Shown: positions 1 to 8,463, counted from the stretch's first letter. The stretch: DNA of 40,315 bases from an uncultured Burkholderiales bacterium (GCA_903933115.1 CAIZIT010000083.1:1-40315), one strand, 5' to 3'. Numbers and translations: made by a program. The notes: generated from the letters alone by a model not told the origin.

Positions 1-191
1 ATGACCCCAAGACGCCCACACATGAAGACCCCATCGTCTGCTTCCTCCTCAAAAAAAAGGGGACTTGCCCTGATCAAAATATTATCAAGGGCGCTGCTGA
101 GCATGATGAAGCTCCAGTATGATGAAATTCTCGCAGCAGGCCCCCCATTTTGAAGTCACCCATTCGCCACTTTGCCTAGAAACTCAAAACC
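1..191. other. Window edge, no supported gene
   Basis: The first 191 bases upstream of the small cytochrome gene hold no gene I can support. Two forward frames are open from the window edge: one reads to a TGA at 151-153, the other to a TGA at 120-122. Either could be the 3' end of a gene that starts outside the window, but neither short peptide has a motif I recognise. The stretch presumably also carries the leader of the cytochrome gene, although no convincing Shine-Dalgarno sequence precedes the ATG at 192. Confidence 0.4.
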
Positions 192-524
192 ATGAAATGG
201 ACACTGAACCCTGTCATGAGATCTGCCCAAAACCTGATCATGGGCTTGTTGCTTGTATTGCCAACCTTGAGCGCACAGGCACAACCCCAACCAGAGGCCC
301 AAGCGCTTTATCAACGCACACACGCCAGTCTTTGCCTGAGCTGCCACACTCACCAATCCCTAAAAAGCCCATCAAGTGATGCTTTCATGGACCAACTGAA
401 GACCTTTCAAGCCAACCCTAGAAAAGACCAAGTGATGACGCAAATGGCAAGAGGCTTGACGCAGGAGCAAATGCTTGAGTTGGCTCAATATTTTTCAACG
501 CCAAAAGGAAAAAGAGATGAATAG
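192..524 (+). CDS. Small monoheme cytochrome c, probable FccA/SoxE-like subunit
   Basis: A 110-residue secreted c-type cytochrome. Residues 1 to about 31 form a signal peptide with a hydrophobic stretch ending in AQA, the likely cleavage site. A single CxxCH haem-binding motif (CLSCH) lies near residue 50, and several methionines in the C-terminal third could supply the distal ligand. The stop codon overlaps the start of the next gene, a flavocytochrome c sulfide dehydrogenase flavoprotein, by 8 bp, so the two are almost certainly co-translated. In this family the cytochrome subunit accepts electrons from the FAD subunit and passes them to the respiratory chain in the periplasm. Classical FccA is often dihaem and larger; this one-haem form is closer to the short cytochromes paired with SoxF/FccB proteins. 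Pairing is well supported; the exact gene name is not. Confidence 0.8.
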   Translation: MKWTLNPVMRSAQNLIMGLLLVLPTLSAQAQPQPEAQALYQRTHASLCLSCHTHQSLKSPSSDAFMDQLKTFQANPRKDQVMTQMARGLTQEQMLELAQYFSTPKGKRDE

Positions 525-1848
525 GCGTCAATTTCAGAAGCTCTTTTGGCAAGGTGCGGGGCCGTGTGCCCTTGAAGCCAACTGGAAATTGGGGTTGGGG
601 TTGGGCTTAGGCTCAGGCTTAGCTTGGAGCTCCATGGCTCAAAAGGCACAAGCCGCCTCATCAGCTCGAGTGGTCATTGTGGGTGCAGGCTTTGGAGGCG
701 CCACACTCGCCAAATATCTTCGCATCTTGTCCAACCACCAAGTTCAAGTGACCTTGATCGAATCTCAAAAAAGCTTCATCTCAAGCCCCATGTCCAACCT
801 CGTTTTGGGCGCCAACGCCACCATGGCGCAGATTGAGTTTTCATACGACGCACTAAGAACACGCCATGGTGTCAAGTGGATCGAAGACCGAGCAACCGAG
901 ATCGATTTCAGCAAAAAAGTCATTCACTGCCTCCAGCAAAAAAGCATTGCCTATGACAAATTGATTTTGGCGCCTGGTATGAAGATGCTCATCGAAGACA
1001 TCGAGGGTCTCAAAGAAGCCAAAGCACGCCAGCAGATCTTTCAAGCCTGGGGACCCGAACGTGAGATCCCTTTATTGCAGGCTCAAATTGCGGGCATGCA
1101 AAACGGTCAAACCTTTGTGCTCGGCATTCCCGAATCCCCCTTCAAGTGCCCCCCTGGCCCCTATGAAAGGGCATCCCAAGTGGCCAGTTATTTCAAAAAG
1201 CACAAGCCCCAGTGCAAGGTTCTGATCTTGGATGCCAACCAAGATGTGCTCTCCAACAGCGCATCCTTCAAACGCTTTTGGGCGCAGAACTACCCCACCA
1301 TCATCGACTACAGACCCCAGCACATGGTGACCAGTGTCGACGCCAACCGAAAAACCATCGGCTTTGAAATCCAAGACGATGTGAGCTACGATGTGGCCAA
1401 CATTTTGCCCCCCATGCGAGCGGGTGACATTGCTCACCAAAATGGCTTGACCAACATCAACAACAAATGGTGTGGGGTGGACTTCAGCAACTTTGAGAGT
1501 CAAAAAGCCAAAGATGTGCATCTTCTTGGAGATGCCATTCAAGGTGCGCCCTTGATGCCCAAATCTGCGCACATGGCCAACTCGCAAGCGAAGATTCTCG
1601 CCTCCATTTTGGTCGCAGAGCTCTTTGATTGGCCCGCTGATCCAGCCGCCTTTTTGACCAACACGTGCTACAGTTTTCTTGACGATCAAAACGCGGTGCA
1701 CATTGCTTCGGTGCATCAATACGACAAACTCGAGAGGACTTATAAAGTGATCCCCCAGTCCAGTGGCATCTCGCTTCAGCCGAGTGAGCTTGAGGGTGTG
1801 GAGGCCCACGCTTGGGCCAAGCACATTTGGGCTGACACGTTAAGCTGA
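517..1848 (+). CDS. fccB: Flavocytochrome c sulfide dehydrogenase, FAD subunit (FccB/SoxF)
   Basis: A 443-residue FAD subunit that would oxidise sulfide to sulfur or polysulfide in the periplasm and hand electrons to the cytochrome encoded upstream. The chosen ATG at 517 is preceded by an AAGGA-type ribosome site and starts MNRRQFQKLF, a twin-arginine leader followed by a hydrophobic Gly/Leu-rich stretch ending AQKAQA near residue 47. The Rossmann FAD motif (VVIVGAGFGG) starts at about residue 52. The two cysteines forming the redox-active disulfide in this family are present: C211 in FKCPPGPYER and C319 in WCGVDF, followed by the FAD-contacting LLGDA. Length is normal for the precursor. An upstream in-frame start at 475 would place the twin arginines internally and is less likely. 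The gene overlaps the cytochrome gene by 8 bp. Any sox cluster neighbours would lie left of the window. Confidence 0.9.
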   Translation: MNRRQFQKLFWQGAGPCALEANWKLGLGLGLGSGLAWSSMAQKAQAASSARVVIVGAGFGGATLAKYLRILSNHQVQVTLIESQKSFISSPMSNLVLGANATMAQIEFSYDALRTRHGVKWIEDRATEIDFSKKVIHCLQQKSIAYDKLILAPGMKMLIEDIEGLKEAKARQQIFQAWGPEREIPLLQAQIAGMQNGQTFVLGIPESPFKCPPGPYERASQVASYFKKHKPQCKVLILDANQDVLSNSASFKRFWAQNYPTIIDYRPQHMVTSVDANRKTIGFEIQDDVSYDVANILPPMRAGDIAHQNGLTNINNKWCGVDFSNFESQKAKDVHLLGDAIQGAPLMPKSAHMANSQAKILASILVAELFDWPADPAAFLTNTCYSFLDDQNAVHIASVHQYDKLERTYKVIPQSSGISLQPSELEGVEAHAWAKHIWADTLS

Positions 1849-1880
1849 GACCTTGAGCTGAAGGCGACCGGGTGATGTGT

Positions 1881-2711
1881 CTAGGGTCTCGTCAAGGCTT
1901 TGAGTTGTGCATGGCGTTCACTCACCCGTGCCCCGCTTTGCTGTGCCAGAGCTCTTCGCTCCAGGCCCATCGTCTCCTCGACGGCACCCACACTCACCCA
2001 GACCTCAAAACGCTTCAAGCCTAGAATGCGCCAAATGGAACCCACCAAGGTGTCTTGCCCCGTAAAGCTTGGGGTGGTGGTGCGTTGCTGGGTTGGGCTC
2101 GAAACATACAAAAGGCTCGCCACTTGAATGGAAGCGTGAGAGGCCAGGGCAGCTTCAAATAAATTGGCATGAAAGGGCAGCACCGCATCGCCCACCGACG
2201 TGGTGCCCTCTGGAAAGACCGCCACCATGTCCCCCGATTGAAGTGCCTCACTCATCATCTCCACCACTTTTTTGGCGTCTCGCTTGGAAGCACGCTTGAT
2301 GAAAAGGGTTCGACAGGCCAGGGCAAAGCGGCCCACGATGGGCCAAGACTGGACCTCAGACTTGGAGACAAAGCGAACGGGACTGAGAGACAAATAAAGC
2401 AAAATATCGAGCCAAGATACATGGTTGGACACCAAGAGCAAGGGGCCCGTTTGAGCGATTTCACCATGAAGCTTGACCTCTAAGCCAAAGATCTTCAAAG
2501 CCCCCTTGGCCCATGCCATCACCTCTTCTTGCGCCTCTAAGGGGGTGAGGTCTCTCCAGCCCCATCGCACTTTGATATAGCCTTTGATCAAATGGCGAGC
2601 CAAGAGGAAAACCTTGATGCCTCGCCAAGTGTGTAAGTTCATGCGCATATCCAAAAAGAGACCACCCCAAAAAAATCGAGTTGTCTTAAGCGTTATAGAC
2701 CAAGCGGCCAT
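1881..2711 (-). CDS. 1-acylglycerol-3-phosphate acyltransferase family protein (PlsC-like)
   Basis: A membrane-associated lysophospholipid acyltransferase of about 276 residues that would transfer a fatty acyl group to lysophosphatidic acid or a related acceptor. The catalytic HX4D motif is seen as NHVSWLD (H97, D102), and the glycerophosphate-binding motif as FPEGTT (around residues 166-171). The N-terminal 45 residues carry a hydrophobic/amphipathic segment. The start is uncertain: the ATG at 2711 lies inside the 3' end of the dihydroorotase-like gene (26-bp overlap), a TTG two codons further upstream is possible, and ATGs at 2648 or 2642 would remove the overlap and still keep all motifs. 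It is the last gene of the leftward yqgE-to-plsC operon. Other family members acylate lipid A precursors or ornithine lipids, so the substrate is not proven. Confidence 0.85.
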   Translation of the reverse strand: MAAWSITLKTTRFFWGGLFLDMRMNLHTWRGIKVFLLARHLIKGYIKVRWGWRDLTPLEAQEEVMAWAKGALKIFGLEVKLHGEIAQTGPLLLVSNHVSWLDILLYLSLSPVRFVSKSEVQSWPIVGRFALACRTLFIKRASKRDAKKVVEMMSEALQSGDMVAVFPEGTTSVGDAVLPFHANLFEAALASHASIQVASLLYVSSPTQQRTTTPSFTGQDTLVGSIWRILGLKRFEVWVSVGAVEETMGLERRALAQQSGARVSERHAQLKALTRP

Positions 2712-4005
2712 TGACAATGGTTTTTTTCACTCGGCCTGTCATGGCCACACCACTCATCTCAAAATCAAAGGGCGTGTGCTTGCCCTGACTCGTCAGCGCC
2801 TGGGGAGAAACTGACCAGACTTCATGGGGATCAAAAATGCATAGATCTGCCAAAGCCCCAACGCCCAAGGACCCTGGTGTAAAACCCTGGGTATGCGGTT
2901 TTTGTTGGCTCAGGCCCTGATTCAAAATAGCACCGGGCTGTGAGGTCACCACTCGAAGCGCCTGCAAGGGATCGAGCCCCATCTCTTGGCTCCATTTGTA
3001 GGCCAAACTCAAAAGCAACTCCACCCCACTCGCACCTGGTGTGGCCTCAGCAAAGGGCAAAGTCTTCAAGTCACCTGGCACTGGATTGTGATCGGACACC
3101 AACGCATCAATGACACCACTGGACAAACCTTGGCGCAGCGCATCTCGGTCTTGACTTTGTCTCAATGGAGGAGACAACCTGGCACGAGAGTCAAAGTAAC
3201 CCATGTCCATCTCGGTCAAATGAATGGAGTTGATGCTCACATCACAAGTCAAATTCAAACCCTCGGATTTGGCCGCTTGAACCAACTCCACACCCTTGGC
3301 GCTAGAAATTCTTGATAAATGCACCCTGGCTCCTGTGCTCCTCATCAAAGCCATGATGGTGTTCAAGGCAATCGTCTCAGAGGCCACTGGCACCGTTGAC
3401 AAACCCATCCTGAGCGCCAAAGCGCCACTTGCGGCCACCCCTTTGCCCAAGTAGTAATCCGTGGGGTGAAGCCAGACCGCATACCCGAAGGTGCTCGCAT
3501 ATGAGAAGGCCCTTTGGAGCACATGCGTGTCTTTGATGGCGTGATCGGCCTGGGAAAAACCCACACAACCCGCTTCGGTCAACGCATGCATTTCTGACAA
3601 GGTCTCGCCCTTTAAAGATCTGGTGAGCGCTCCCAGGGGAAAAAGCTTCGAGAGCTGGAGTTGATCGGCCCTGAATTTGAGCATTTCCACCAAGCCCGAT
3701 TCATCCAAAGTGGGATCGGTATCGGGTGGACACACCAAACTGGTCACGCCCCCCGCAACGCTCGCGTTCAACTCAGACGAGAGCATGCCTTCATGCTCCA
3801 AACCCGGCTCCATCAACCTCACACTCAAATCCACCAAACCAGGCATCACCCACTGCGACTTGGCATCGAGGGTGAGATCGGCCTTGAAGGCCTCGTTTTC
3901 TTGAGCGATGGAGGAGATGACTGCGCCATCAATGCACAAATCGCCCACCACATCCAGGCCTGACTGAGGGTCCATGATTCGACCATTTTGAATACGTATT
4001 TTCAT
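2686..4005 (-). CDS. pyrC: Dihydroorotase-like protein, probably non-catalytic (PyrC'/PyrX)
   Basis: A 439-residue protein with the full amidohydrolase fold of class I dihydroorotases: N-terminal beta domain, MPGLVDL entry to the barrel, and SPPLR and SDHNP regions near residues 278 and 304. The zinc-binding HxH after the first barrel strand is replaced by S61-V-R63 (DLSVRL). The HxxH-type motif on a later strand reads HLSRIS (R232). D305 and H180 remain. Loss of metal ligands is known for PyrC' of Pseudomonas, a pseudo-dihydroorotase that forms a dodecamer with aspartate transcarbamoylase and is needed for its assembly. The gene starts 12 bp after pyrB, as expected for such a partner. A true PyrC should then be encoded elsewhere in the genome. 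Family identity is secure; lack of activity is inferred from the missing residues. Confidence 0.88.
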   Translation of the reverse strand: MKIRIQNGRIMDPQSGLDVVGDLCIDGAVISSIAQENEAFKADLTLDAKSQWVMPGLVDLSVRLMEPGLEHEGMLSSELNASVAGGVTSLVCPPDTDPTLDESGLVEMLKFRADQLQLSKLFPLGALTRSLKGETLSEMHALTEAGCVGFSQADHAIKDTHVLQRAFSYASTFGYAVWLHPTDYYLGKGVAASGALALRMGLSTVPVASETIALNTIMALMRSTGARVHLSRISSAKGVELVQAAKSEGLNLTCDVSINSIHLTEMDMGYFDSRARLSPPLRQSQDRDALRQGLSSGVIDALVSDHNPVPGDLKTLPFAEATPGASGVELLLSLAYKWSQEMGLDPLQALRVVTSQPGAILNQGLSQQKPHTQGFTPGSLGVGALADLCIFDPHEVWSVSPQALTSQGKHTPFDFEMSGVAMTGRVKKTIVNGRLVYNA

Positions 4006-4017
4006 AGCCTTTGCCTC

Positions 4018-4986
4018 TTAGGCACCTCCCTCATTGCCAGCCACAATGGACATGACCGCCATGCGAATGGCGATTCCGAACGTGACTTGCGGCAAGATCA
4101 CACTTTGTAAACCATCAACCACCTGAGAGTCGATTTCGACGCCACGGTTGATAGGGCCAGGATGCATCACGATGGCGTCACTCTTTGCGTAGCTGAGCGT
4201 CTCAGGCGTGAGGCCAAAGGCATTGAAATACTCATGACTTGAAGGGAGCAAAGCGCCACTCATTCTCTCGTTTTGAAGGCGAAGAGCGATCACCACATCG
4301 CAGTCCTTGATGCCCTCTTGCAAGTCATGGAACACACGAACCCCCATCTTTGAAAAATCTTCAGGCACCAAGGTCTTGGGTCCCACCACCCTCACCTCTG
4401 GACAACCCAAGGTGGTCAAGGCATGGATGTCGCTTCTGGCCACCCTGGAGTGAAGCACATCGCCCACGATGGCCACTCTCAACTGAGAGAAGTCCCCCTT
4501 GTAGTGGCGAATGGTGAACATGTCCAAGAGACCTTGGGTGGGGTGAGCATGCCGCCCGTCACCGGCATTGATCACGTGGATGTGAGGCTGAACGTGTTGA
4601 GCGATCAAGTAGGGGGCGCCTGACTCACTGTGACGCACGACAAAAATATCTGCAGCCATGGCACTCAAATTGGCAATCGTGTCCAGCAAAGACTCCCCCT
4701 TGGCGGTGGAAGACCGAGCAATGTCCAAATTGATCACATCGGCGCTCAAACGCGTGCCCGCAATTTCAAAAGTGGTGCGGGTGCGAGTGCTGTTTTCAAA
4801 AAACAAATTGAAAACACTCTTGCCTCTTAACAAAGGCACTTTCTTGACCTCACGGTCGTTGACCGAGACGAAGTTTTTGGCCGTGTCCAGCACATGCGTC
4901 AAAATGCTTTTTGGCAAGCCCTCTGTTGAGAGCAAGTGAATCAACTCACCATTTTTATTGAGTTGAGGGTTTCTTTTAGCAAGCAA
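4018..4986 (-). CDS. pyrB: Aspartate carbamoyltransferase catalytic subunit
   Basis: A 322-residue enzyme that joins carbamoyl phosphate and aspartate to carbamoyl aspartate, the second step of pyrimidine synthesis. The carbamoyl-phosphate loop is visible as [12 protein letters not shown], with the later HPTQGLLD and HPGPINRG motifs that shape the active site. The reading frame is open much further upstream, but that part overlaps pyrR out of frame and is proline/tryptophan-rich and unlike the family. The conserved N terminus ([12 protein letters not shown]) starts right after a TTG at 4986, one base after the pyrR stop, so I chose this TTG. pyrR lies immediately upstream and the pseudo-dihydroorotase immediately downstream. 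No pyrI gene is present, consistent with the PyrB/PyrC' type of complex. Confidence 0.93.
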   Translation of the reverse strand: MLAKRNPQLNKNGELIHLLSTEGLPKSILTHVLDTAKNFVSVNDREVKKVPLLRGKSVFNLFFENSTRTRTTFEIAGTRLSADVINLDIARSSTAKGESLLDTIANLSAMAADIFVVRHSESGAPYLIAQHVQPHIHVINAGDGRHAHPTQGLLDMFTIRHYKGDFSQLRVAIVGDVLHSRVARSDIHALTTLGCPEVRVVGPKTLVPEDFSKMGVRVFHDLQEGIKDCDVVIALRLQNERMSGALLPSSHEYFNAFGLTPETLSYAKSDAIVMHPGPINRGVEIDSQVVDGLQSVILPQVTFGIAIRMAVMSIVAGNEGGA

Positions 4987-4987
4987 A

Positions 4988-5488
4988 TCAGTTCTCCAAA
5001 GAAAAGTGGAAGCCGCCCTTGTCGTCCAGGGCCAGGGCCAGGGTTTGCTCTTTTTGCAAAGAAAAACTGGCCGCTGCAAAATTGGCCTGTATGGGCAACT
5101 CCCTGTCCCCACGGTCCACCAAAACGGCCAGCCTGACACGTTCGGGTCGTCCATAGTCAAACAACTCATTGATCACCGCTCGGATGGTTCGACCCGTGAA
5201 GAGCACATCGTCTATGAGCAAGATATCCGCACCCTCCACCTCGAAAGGCAATACCGTTTGACCTCCATCCGACAAACCCCGCTTGTCAAAATCATCGCGG
5301 TGCATGGCCGATGAGATGGTGCCCACCATGGGCTTTTGGGGAAGATCTTGGGCCAATCTTTGCGCCAACCAAGCGCCCCCAGAGGTGATCCCCACCAGCT
5401 TTGTTTGTGCAGACATCAAGGCTTCAACGCCTTTCAACAAACTCAGGTAAAGAGCCTGCGCATCGAGCGCAACTTGGCCATGCTTCAT
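4988..5488 (-). CDS. pyrR: PyrR, pyrimidine operon regulator / uracil phosphoribosyltransferase
   Basis: A 166-residue protein of the type I phosphoribosyltransferase fold. The PRPP-binding signature is seen as [13 protein letters not shown] near residues 88-104, and the MHRDDF loop upstream is typical of PyrR. In Gram-positive bacteria PyrR binds pyr mRNA to control attenuation; in proteobacteria the regulatory role is less clear and the protein may serve mainly as uracil phosphoribosyltransferase. I see no obvious pyr attenuator upstream; the gene follows ruvX by about 40 bp. It sits directly upstream of pyrB with one base between the pyrR stop and the pyrB TTG, so translation is probably coupled. 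Confidence 0.92.
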   Translation of the reverse strand: MKHGQVALDAQALYLSLLKGVEALMSAQTKLVGITSGGAWLAQRLAQDLPQKPMVGTISSAMHRDDFDKRGLSDGGQTVLPFEVEGADILLIDDVLFTGRTIRAVINELFDYGRPERVRLAVLVDRGDRELPIQANFAAASFSLQKEQTLALALDDKGGFHFSLEN

Positions 5489-5531
5489 GGGTATTTCCTT
5501 TCGCTTTTGCGAATGCGCATGATAAAAAATG

Positions 5532-5975
5532 TCATAGAGGATCGAGTGCGCGGGTGTGCCACTGTGAGAAAAATTGATTCAAAATGATACATGCCGATAA
5601 GGCATCGACATTTTGTTGAGATTGATGTCCTGCTTGGCGACGGCTCTCGTTCATGCCAATGGCCTCTGTGGTGCTGTAGCGCTCATCGATTTCAAAAACT
5701 TCCAGCTTGAAGTGGTTCTTCAACTGTTTGGCGATGTTTTTGGCAAATTGGGTGTTTTCATGAGACGCTCCATCAGGGTGATAGGGCACGCCCACGACCA
5801 AGGCGCTGGGTTGCCAGGCTTGGATGTAGGAGGCAAAAGCTTGCATGCGTTTGTCTCCTTGAGCGTCGATCACACCCAGTGCCTGGGCTTCACCCAGCAG
5901 CATCGTGCCGTAGGCGACACCCGTTCTTTTTCTCCCTAAATCAAAGGCGAGCAAGGAGCTTGGCTCATTTTTCAA
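5532..5975 (-). CDS. ruvX: Putative pre-16S rRNA nuclease / Holliday junction resolvase-like RuvX (YqgF)
   Basis: A protein of the YqgF/RuvX RNase H-like family, linked to 5' end maturation of 16S rRNA and earlier proposed as a Holliday junction resolvase. Visible motifs are the first acidic strand (AFDLGRKRTG), the VVGVPY strand, DERYST with the catalytic Glu/Asp region, and a C-terminal VDALSACIIL containing the last Asp. The frame opens with a TTG at 5996, three bases after the yqgE stop, but a GGAG sequence ten bases before a second TTG at 5975 makes the shorter 147-residue form more likely; it also matches the usual short N terminus. The yqgE-ruvX pairing is conserved in many proteobacteria. 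Confidence 0.88.
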   Translation of the reverse strand: MKNEPSSLLAFDLGRKRTGVAYGTMLLGEAQALGVIDAQGDKRMQAFASYIQAWQPSALVVGVPYHPDGASHENTQFAKNIAKQLKNHFKLEVFEIDERYSTTEAIGMNESRRQAGHQSQQNVDALSACIILNQFFSQWHTRALDPL

Positions 5976-5999
5976 TTGAAGAGGACTCCAGGCCAACTC

Positions 6000-6602
6000 T
6001 TACGCATGCCCCGCTCCTGGAGAAATCATCCAGGACTCGAGCCCCAACAAAGAAAGGGCTTTGTCATACCTTTGTGCAATAGGGGTGTCAAAGATCACGC
6101 TGGGGTCCGCATCCACGGTGAGCCAAGAGTTCTCCGCAATTTCCGACTCCAATTGCCCCTGAGCCCATGCGGCATAACCCAAGGAAATCAAAACTTTTTT
6201 CGGCCCTGCCCCAGTCGAGAGCGCCTCCAAGACATCACGTGAGGTGGTCATCTCTAGCCCCCCAGGGATGCTCAGTGTCGAGGCGTAAATAGGGTCTCGG
6301 GGCTCTACGGGCTCTGGGCCTGAGACGGGCTCGTGGAGCACAAAGCCTCGCTCCGTGTGGACCGGTCCACCTTGGAAAACAGGGCTCAAAGTCAAATCCT
6401 CGCGACCCAATGGCAAATCCACCTTGTCAAACAGACCCTTCATGGTCATGTCACTGGGTTTGTTGATGACCAAGCCCAAAGCCCCCCGCTCACTGTGCTC
6501 ACACATATAAACTACACTCTTGTTGAAAGTCTCATCCTGCAAACCGGGCATCGCTATTAAAAAATGATGCGTGAGGTTGATGGATGGTGTTTGTGAGTTC
6601 AT
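6000..6602 (-). CDS. YqgE/AlgH family protein
   Basis: A 200-residue protein of the UPF0301/AlgH family. Conserved segments are visible: FLIAMPGLQDETFNKSVVYM near residues 14-33, ERGALGLVINKP, FQGGPV, GYAAWAQGQLE and the terminal NSWLTV region. Its molecular role is not firmly established; AlgH was reported to influence alginate regulation in Pseudomonas. It is the first gene of a leftward operon with ruvX, pyrR, pyrB, pyrC' and plsC. Only 25 bp separate its start from that of the divergent photolyase gene, so the promoters of the two must overlap each other or the coding sequences. Confidence 0.9.
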   Translation of the reverse strand: MNSQTPSINLTHHFLIAMPGLQDETFNKSVVYMCEHSERGALGLVINKPSDMTMKGLFDKVDLPLGREDLTLSPVFQGGPVHTERGFVLHEPVSGPEPVEPRDPIYASTLSIPGGLEMTTSRDVLEALSTGAGPKKVLISLGYAAWAQGQLESEIAENSWLTVDADPSVIFDTPIAQRYDKALSLLGLESWMISPGAGHA

Positions 6603-6627
6603 GCAGCGATTTTAGCAAAGGTGCCCT

Positions 6628-8115
6628 ATGACTGTTCCAAGTGACCCTCAATTTGCAACCGGAATGATGTGGTTTAGAAGGGATTTAAGGCTCCAAGACA
6701 ACAAAGCCTTGTTTTTTGCACTCCAAAATTGCAAAAAACTCCACGCTGTATTTGTATTGGACAAAGACATCTTGGACCACCTCCCCAGGGCCGATCGACG
6801 CGTCGAGTTCATCATCGAGTCTCTCCATGCGTTGGATGCGTCCATCAAGCACGCATCGGGCAACCTGCAAGCGGGTCTGATCGTCCAATTCGCAAGCGCC
6901 GCTCAAGCCATTCCCCAACTCGCCCATGAGCTCCAAGTGGACGCTGTATTTGTCAACCACGACGATGAGCCCCAAAGTCTCCAAAGAGATGCTCAAGTCA
7001 GGGGGCATTTGGCCAAAAACGGCATTCATTTTGAGACCCACAAGGACCATGTGATTTTTGAACGCTCAGAGGTCATGACCCAATCGGGCACACCTTACGG
7101 TGTATTCACACCCTATAAAAACGCTTGGCTCAAAAAACTCCAAGCTGAACATGTGAGAGATCACGATGCCAGCGCTTGGCATGAGCGTTTTTGTGCTCGC
7201 CCTGCCTCCCATGCGAAGCCTGTACCGAGCCTTGAGGCCATTGGGTTCAAAAGCACCAATTTAAAAGACCTTCACTTGCCCGTCGCACCTTCGGGCGCAC
7301 AGGTCTTGCTGGAGGACTTTGCACCCCGAATGAGCCACTACAAAGACACCCGGGACTTTCCCGCCATCAAAGGCCCCAGTTATCTCAGCACCCATTTGCG
7401 TTTTGGCACCATCTCCATCAGAGCATTGGCAAGAATGACTTGGCCCCTATCGCTTGCGGGGGACCTGGGCGCCAGCACTTGGCTCTCGGAATTGATTTGG
7501 CGAGACTTTTACCACCAAATACTCCACCACCACCCCAGGGTCGTGAAAGGGGCTTTTAAGCCTGAGTACGACCGTATTCAATGGGAGAGTGGTGCACATG
7601 CCAAAAAGCTCTTTCAGGCTTGGTGTGAGGGCGAAACAGGTTACCCTTTGGTGGATGCTGCGATGAAGCAGATCAATCAAACAGGCTATATGCACAACCG
7701 CTTGAGAATGGTGGTGGCCAGTTTTTTGGTCAAAGATTTAGGCATCGACTGGAAATGGGGAGAGGCCTATTTTGCGACCCATCTCAATGACTTTGACTTG
7801 GCGGCCAACAACGGAGGTTGGCAATGGGCCAGCTCGAGCGGGTGCGATGCACAGCCTTATTTCAGAATTTTCAACCCCATCACACAGAGTGAAAAATTCG
7901 ACCCAGAAGGCAAATTCATAAAAAAATACCTCCCCCAGTTCAAGGACTGGCCCAGCAAAGCCTTGCATGCCCCTTGGCTACATGTTGACAAAGGCATGAC
8001 GCTCTCAGGCATGAAGATGGGCAAGGACTACCCCTTGCCCATCGTGGATCACGCACAGGCCAGAGAAAGCACCTTGAAGCGTTACGCCGTGATCAAGAAT
8101 CCCAACTTGGCTTGA
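6628..8115 (+). CDS. phrB: Deoxyribodipyrimidine photolyase
   Basis: A 495-residue light-dependent DNA repair enzyme that splits cyclobutane pyrimidine dimers using FADH-. The N-terminal alpha/beta antenna domain begins MMWFRRDLRLQDN. The C-terminal helical FAD domain contains GPSYLSTHLRFG, ELIWRDFYHQIL, GETGYPLVDAAM, MHNRLRMVVASFL and WASSSGCDAQPYFRIFNP, all diagnostic of class I photolyases. Length and motif order are normal, and the residues of the electron-transfer tryptophan region appear to be present. The gene stands alone, divergent from yqgE and convergent with the rubredoxin gene. A cryptochrome function cannot be excluded from sequence alone, but the motifs fit repair photolyases better. 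Confidence 0.95.
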   Translation: MTVPSDPQFATGMMWFRRDLRLQDNKALFFALQNCKKLHAVFVLDKDILDHLPRADRRVEFIIESLHALDASIKHASGNLQAGLIVQFASAAQAIPQLAHELQVDAVFVNHDDEPQSLQRDAQVRGHLAKNGIHFETHKDHVIFERSEVMTQSGTPYGVFTPYKNAWLKKLQAEHVRDHDASAWHERFCARPASHAKPVPSLEAIGFKSTNLKDLHLPVAPSGAQVLLEDFAPRMSHYKDTRDFPAIKGPSYLSTHLRFGTISIRALARMTWPLSLAGDLGASTWLSELIWRDFYHQILHHHPRVVKGAFKPEYDRIQWESGAHAKKLFQAWCEGETGYPLVDAAMKQINQTGYMHNRLRMVVASFLVKDLGIDWKWGEAYFATHLNDFDLAANNGGWQWASSSGCDAQPYFRIFNPITQSEKFDPEGKFIKKYLPQFKDWPSKALHAPWLHVDKGMTLSGMKMGKDYPLPIVDHAQARESTLKRYAVIKNPNLA

Positions 8116-8120
8116 GTGTC

Positions 8121-8141
8121 TGGGCCACCTAGAGTGGCCCA
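8121..8141. terminator. Hairpin between convergent photolyase and rubredoxin genes
   Basis: A perfect 8-bp inverted repeat, TGGGCCAC and GTGGCCCA with a 5-base loop (CTAGA), lies five bases after the photolyase stop codon and before the 3' end of the oppositely oriented rubredoxin gene. No clear T-tract follows on either strand. Its place in a convergent junction makes a shared transcription terminator the likeliest role. Confidence 0.55.
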
Positions 8142-8175
8142 AGAGGTCATCAAAAAAACCTTGCCTGCTTTCGTC

Positions 8176-8346
8176 TTAAACGGGCACCATTTCGAAGTCC
8201 TCTTTCCTTGCTCCGCACTCTGGACAAGTCCAGTTCATGGGCACCTCAGCCCAGGGCGTGCCTGGTGCAATGCCGTGATCGGGCGCACCCAAGGCCTCGT
8301 CATAAATCCATCCACAAATCAAGCACATCCAGGTGGTATTTGCCAT
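8176..8346 (-). CDS. Rubredoxin
   Basis: A 56-residue iron protein carrying one Fe(SCys)4 centre for one-electron transfer. The two knuckles are clear: CLICG at residues 8-12 and CPECG at residues 41-45, with the GWIYD and PGTPW segments between them and the usual WTCPECGARKEDFE ending. Length is typical of single-domain rubredoxins. It was found on the reverse strand opposite a spurious forward frame. It diverges from the HMP-kinase-like gene, an arrangement common in Burkholderiales. The electron-transfer partner is unknown; rubredoxins serve alkane hydroxylases or oxidative-stress enzymes in other bacteria, but no such partner is encoded nearby. Confidence 0.95.
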   Translation of the reverse strand: MANTTWMCLICGWIYDEALGAPDHGIAPGTPWAEVPMNWTCPECGARKEDFEMVPV

Positions 8347-8410
8347 AGAAAGTTTCCCCTTTGAGGAAGCGGTTTTTCAATCAACCGATTCGAACGTGTT
8401 TTGATAAAAA

Positions 8411-8441
8411 TTGCTTATTCTTCTTTTTGCTCGCTTAGAAT
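8411..8441 (+). promoter_or_regulatory. Possible sigma70-type promoter for HMP-kinase-like gene
   Basis: TTGCTT (8411-8416) and TAGAAT (8436-8441) resemble -35 and -10 boxes, separated by 19 bases, which is longer than ideal. They lie 23 bases before the ATG at 8464 in the divergent region with the rubredoxin gene. No transcript data support this. Confidence 0.3.
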
Positions 8442-8463
8442 GAAGTCTATTGTACAGATTGCC

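Noticed and set aside
1072-1824. Long reverse-strand open frame (250 residues) opposite the sulfide dehydrogenase flavoprotein gene
   Set aside because: It lies fully within a gene with clear family motifs, shows no motif itself and reflects codon composition on the opposite strand.
1848-1898. GAGACC ... GGTCTC inverted repeat between the sulfide dehydrogenase gene and plsC as a terminator
   Set aside because: The stem is only 6 bp with a loop of over 30 bases and no T-run; too weak to support.
4987-5169. N-terminal extension of the PyrB frame upstream of 4986
   Set aside because: It overlaps pyrR out of frame, and the translated part is unlike any ATCase; the family N terminus begins at the TTG at 4986.
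5006-5314. Forward open frame within pyrR
   Set aside because: Opposite-strand shadow of pyrR; no independent support.
8116-8364. Forward open frame over the rubredoxin gene
   Set aside because: The reverse strand encodes a complete rubredoxin with both CxxCG knuckles, so the forward frame is a shadow.
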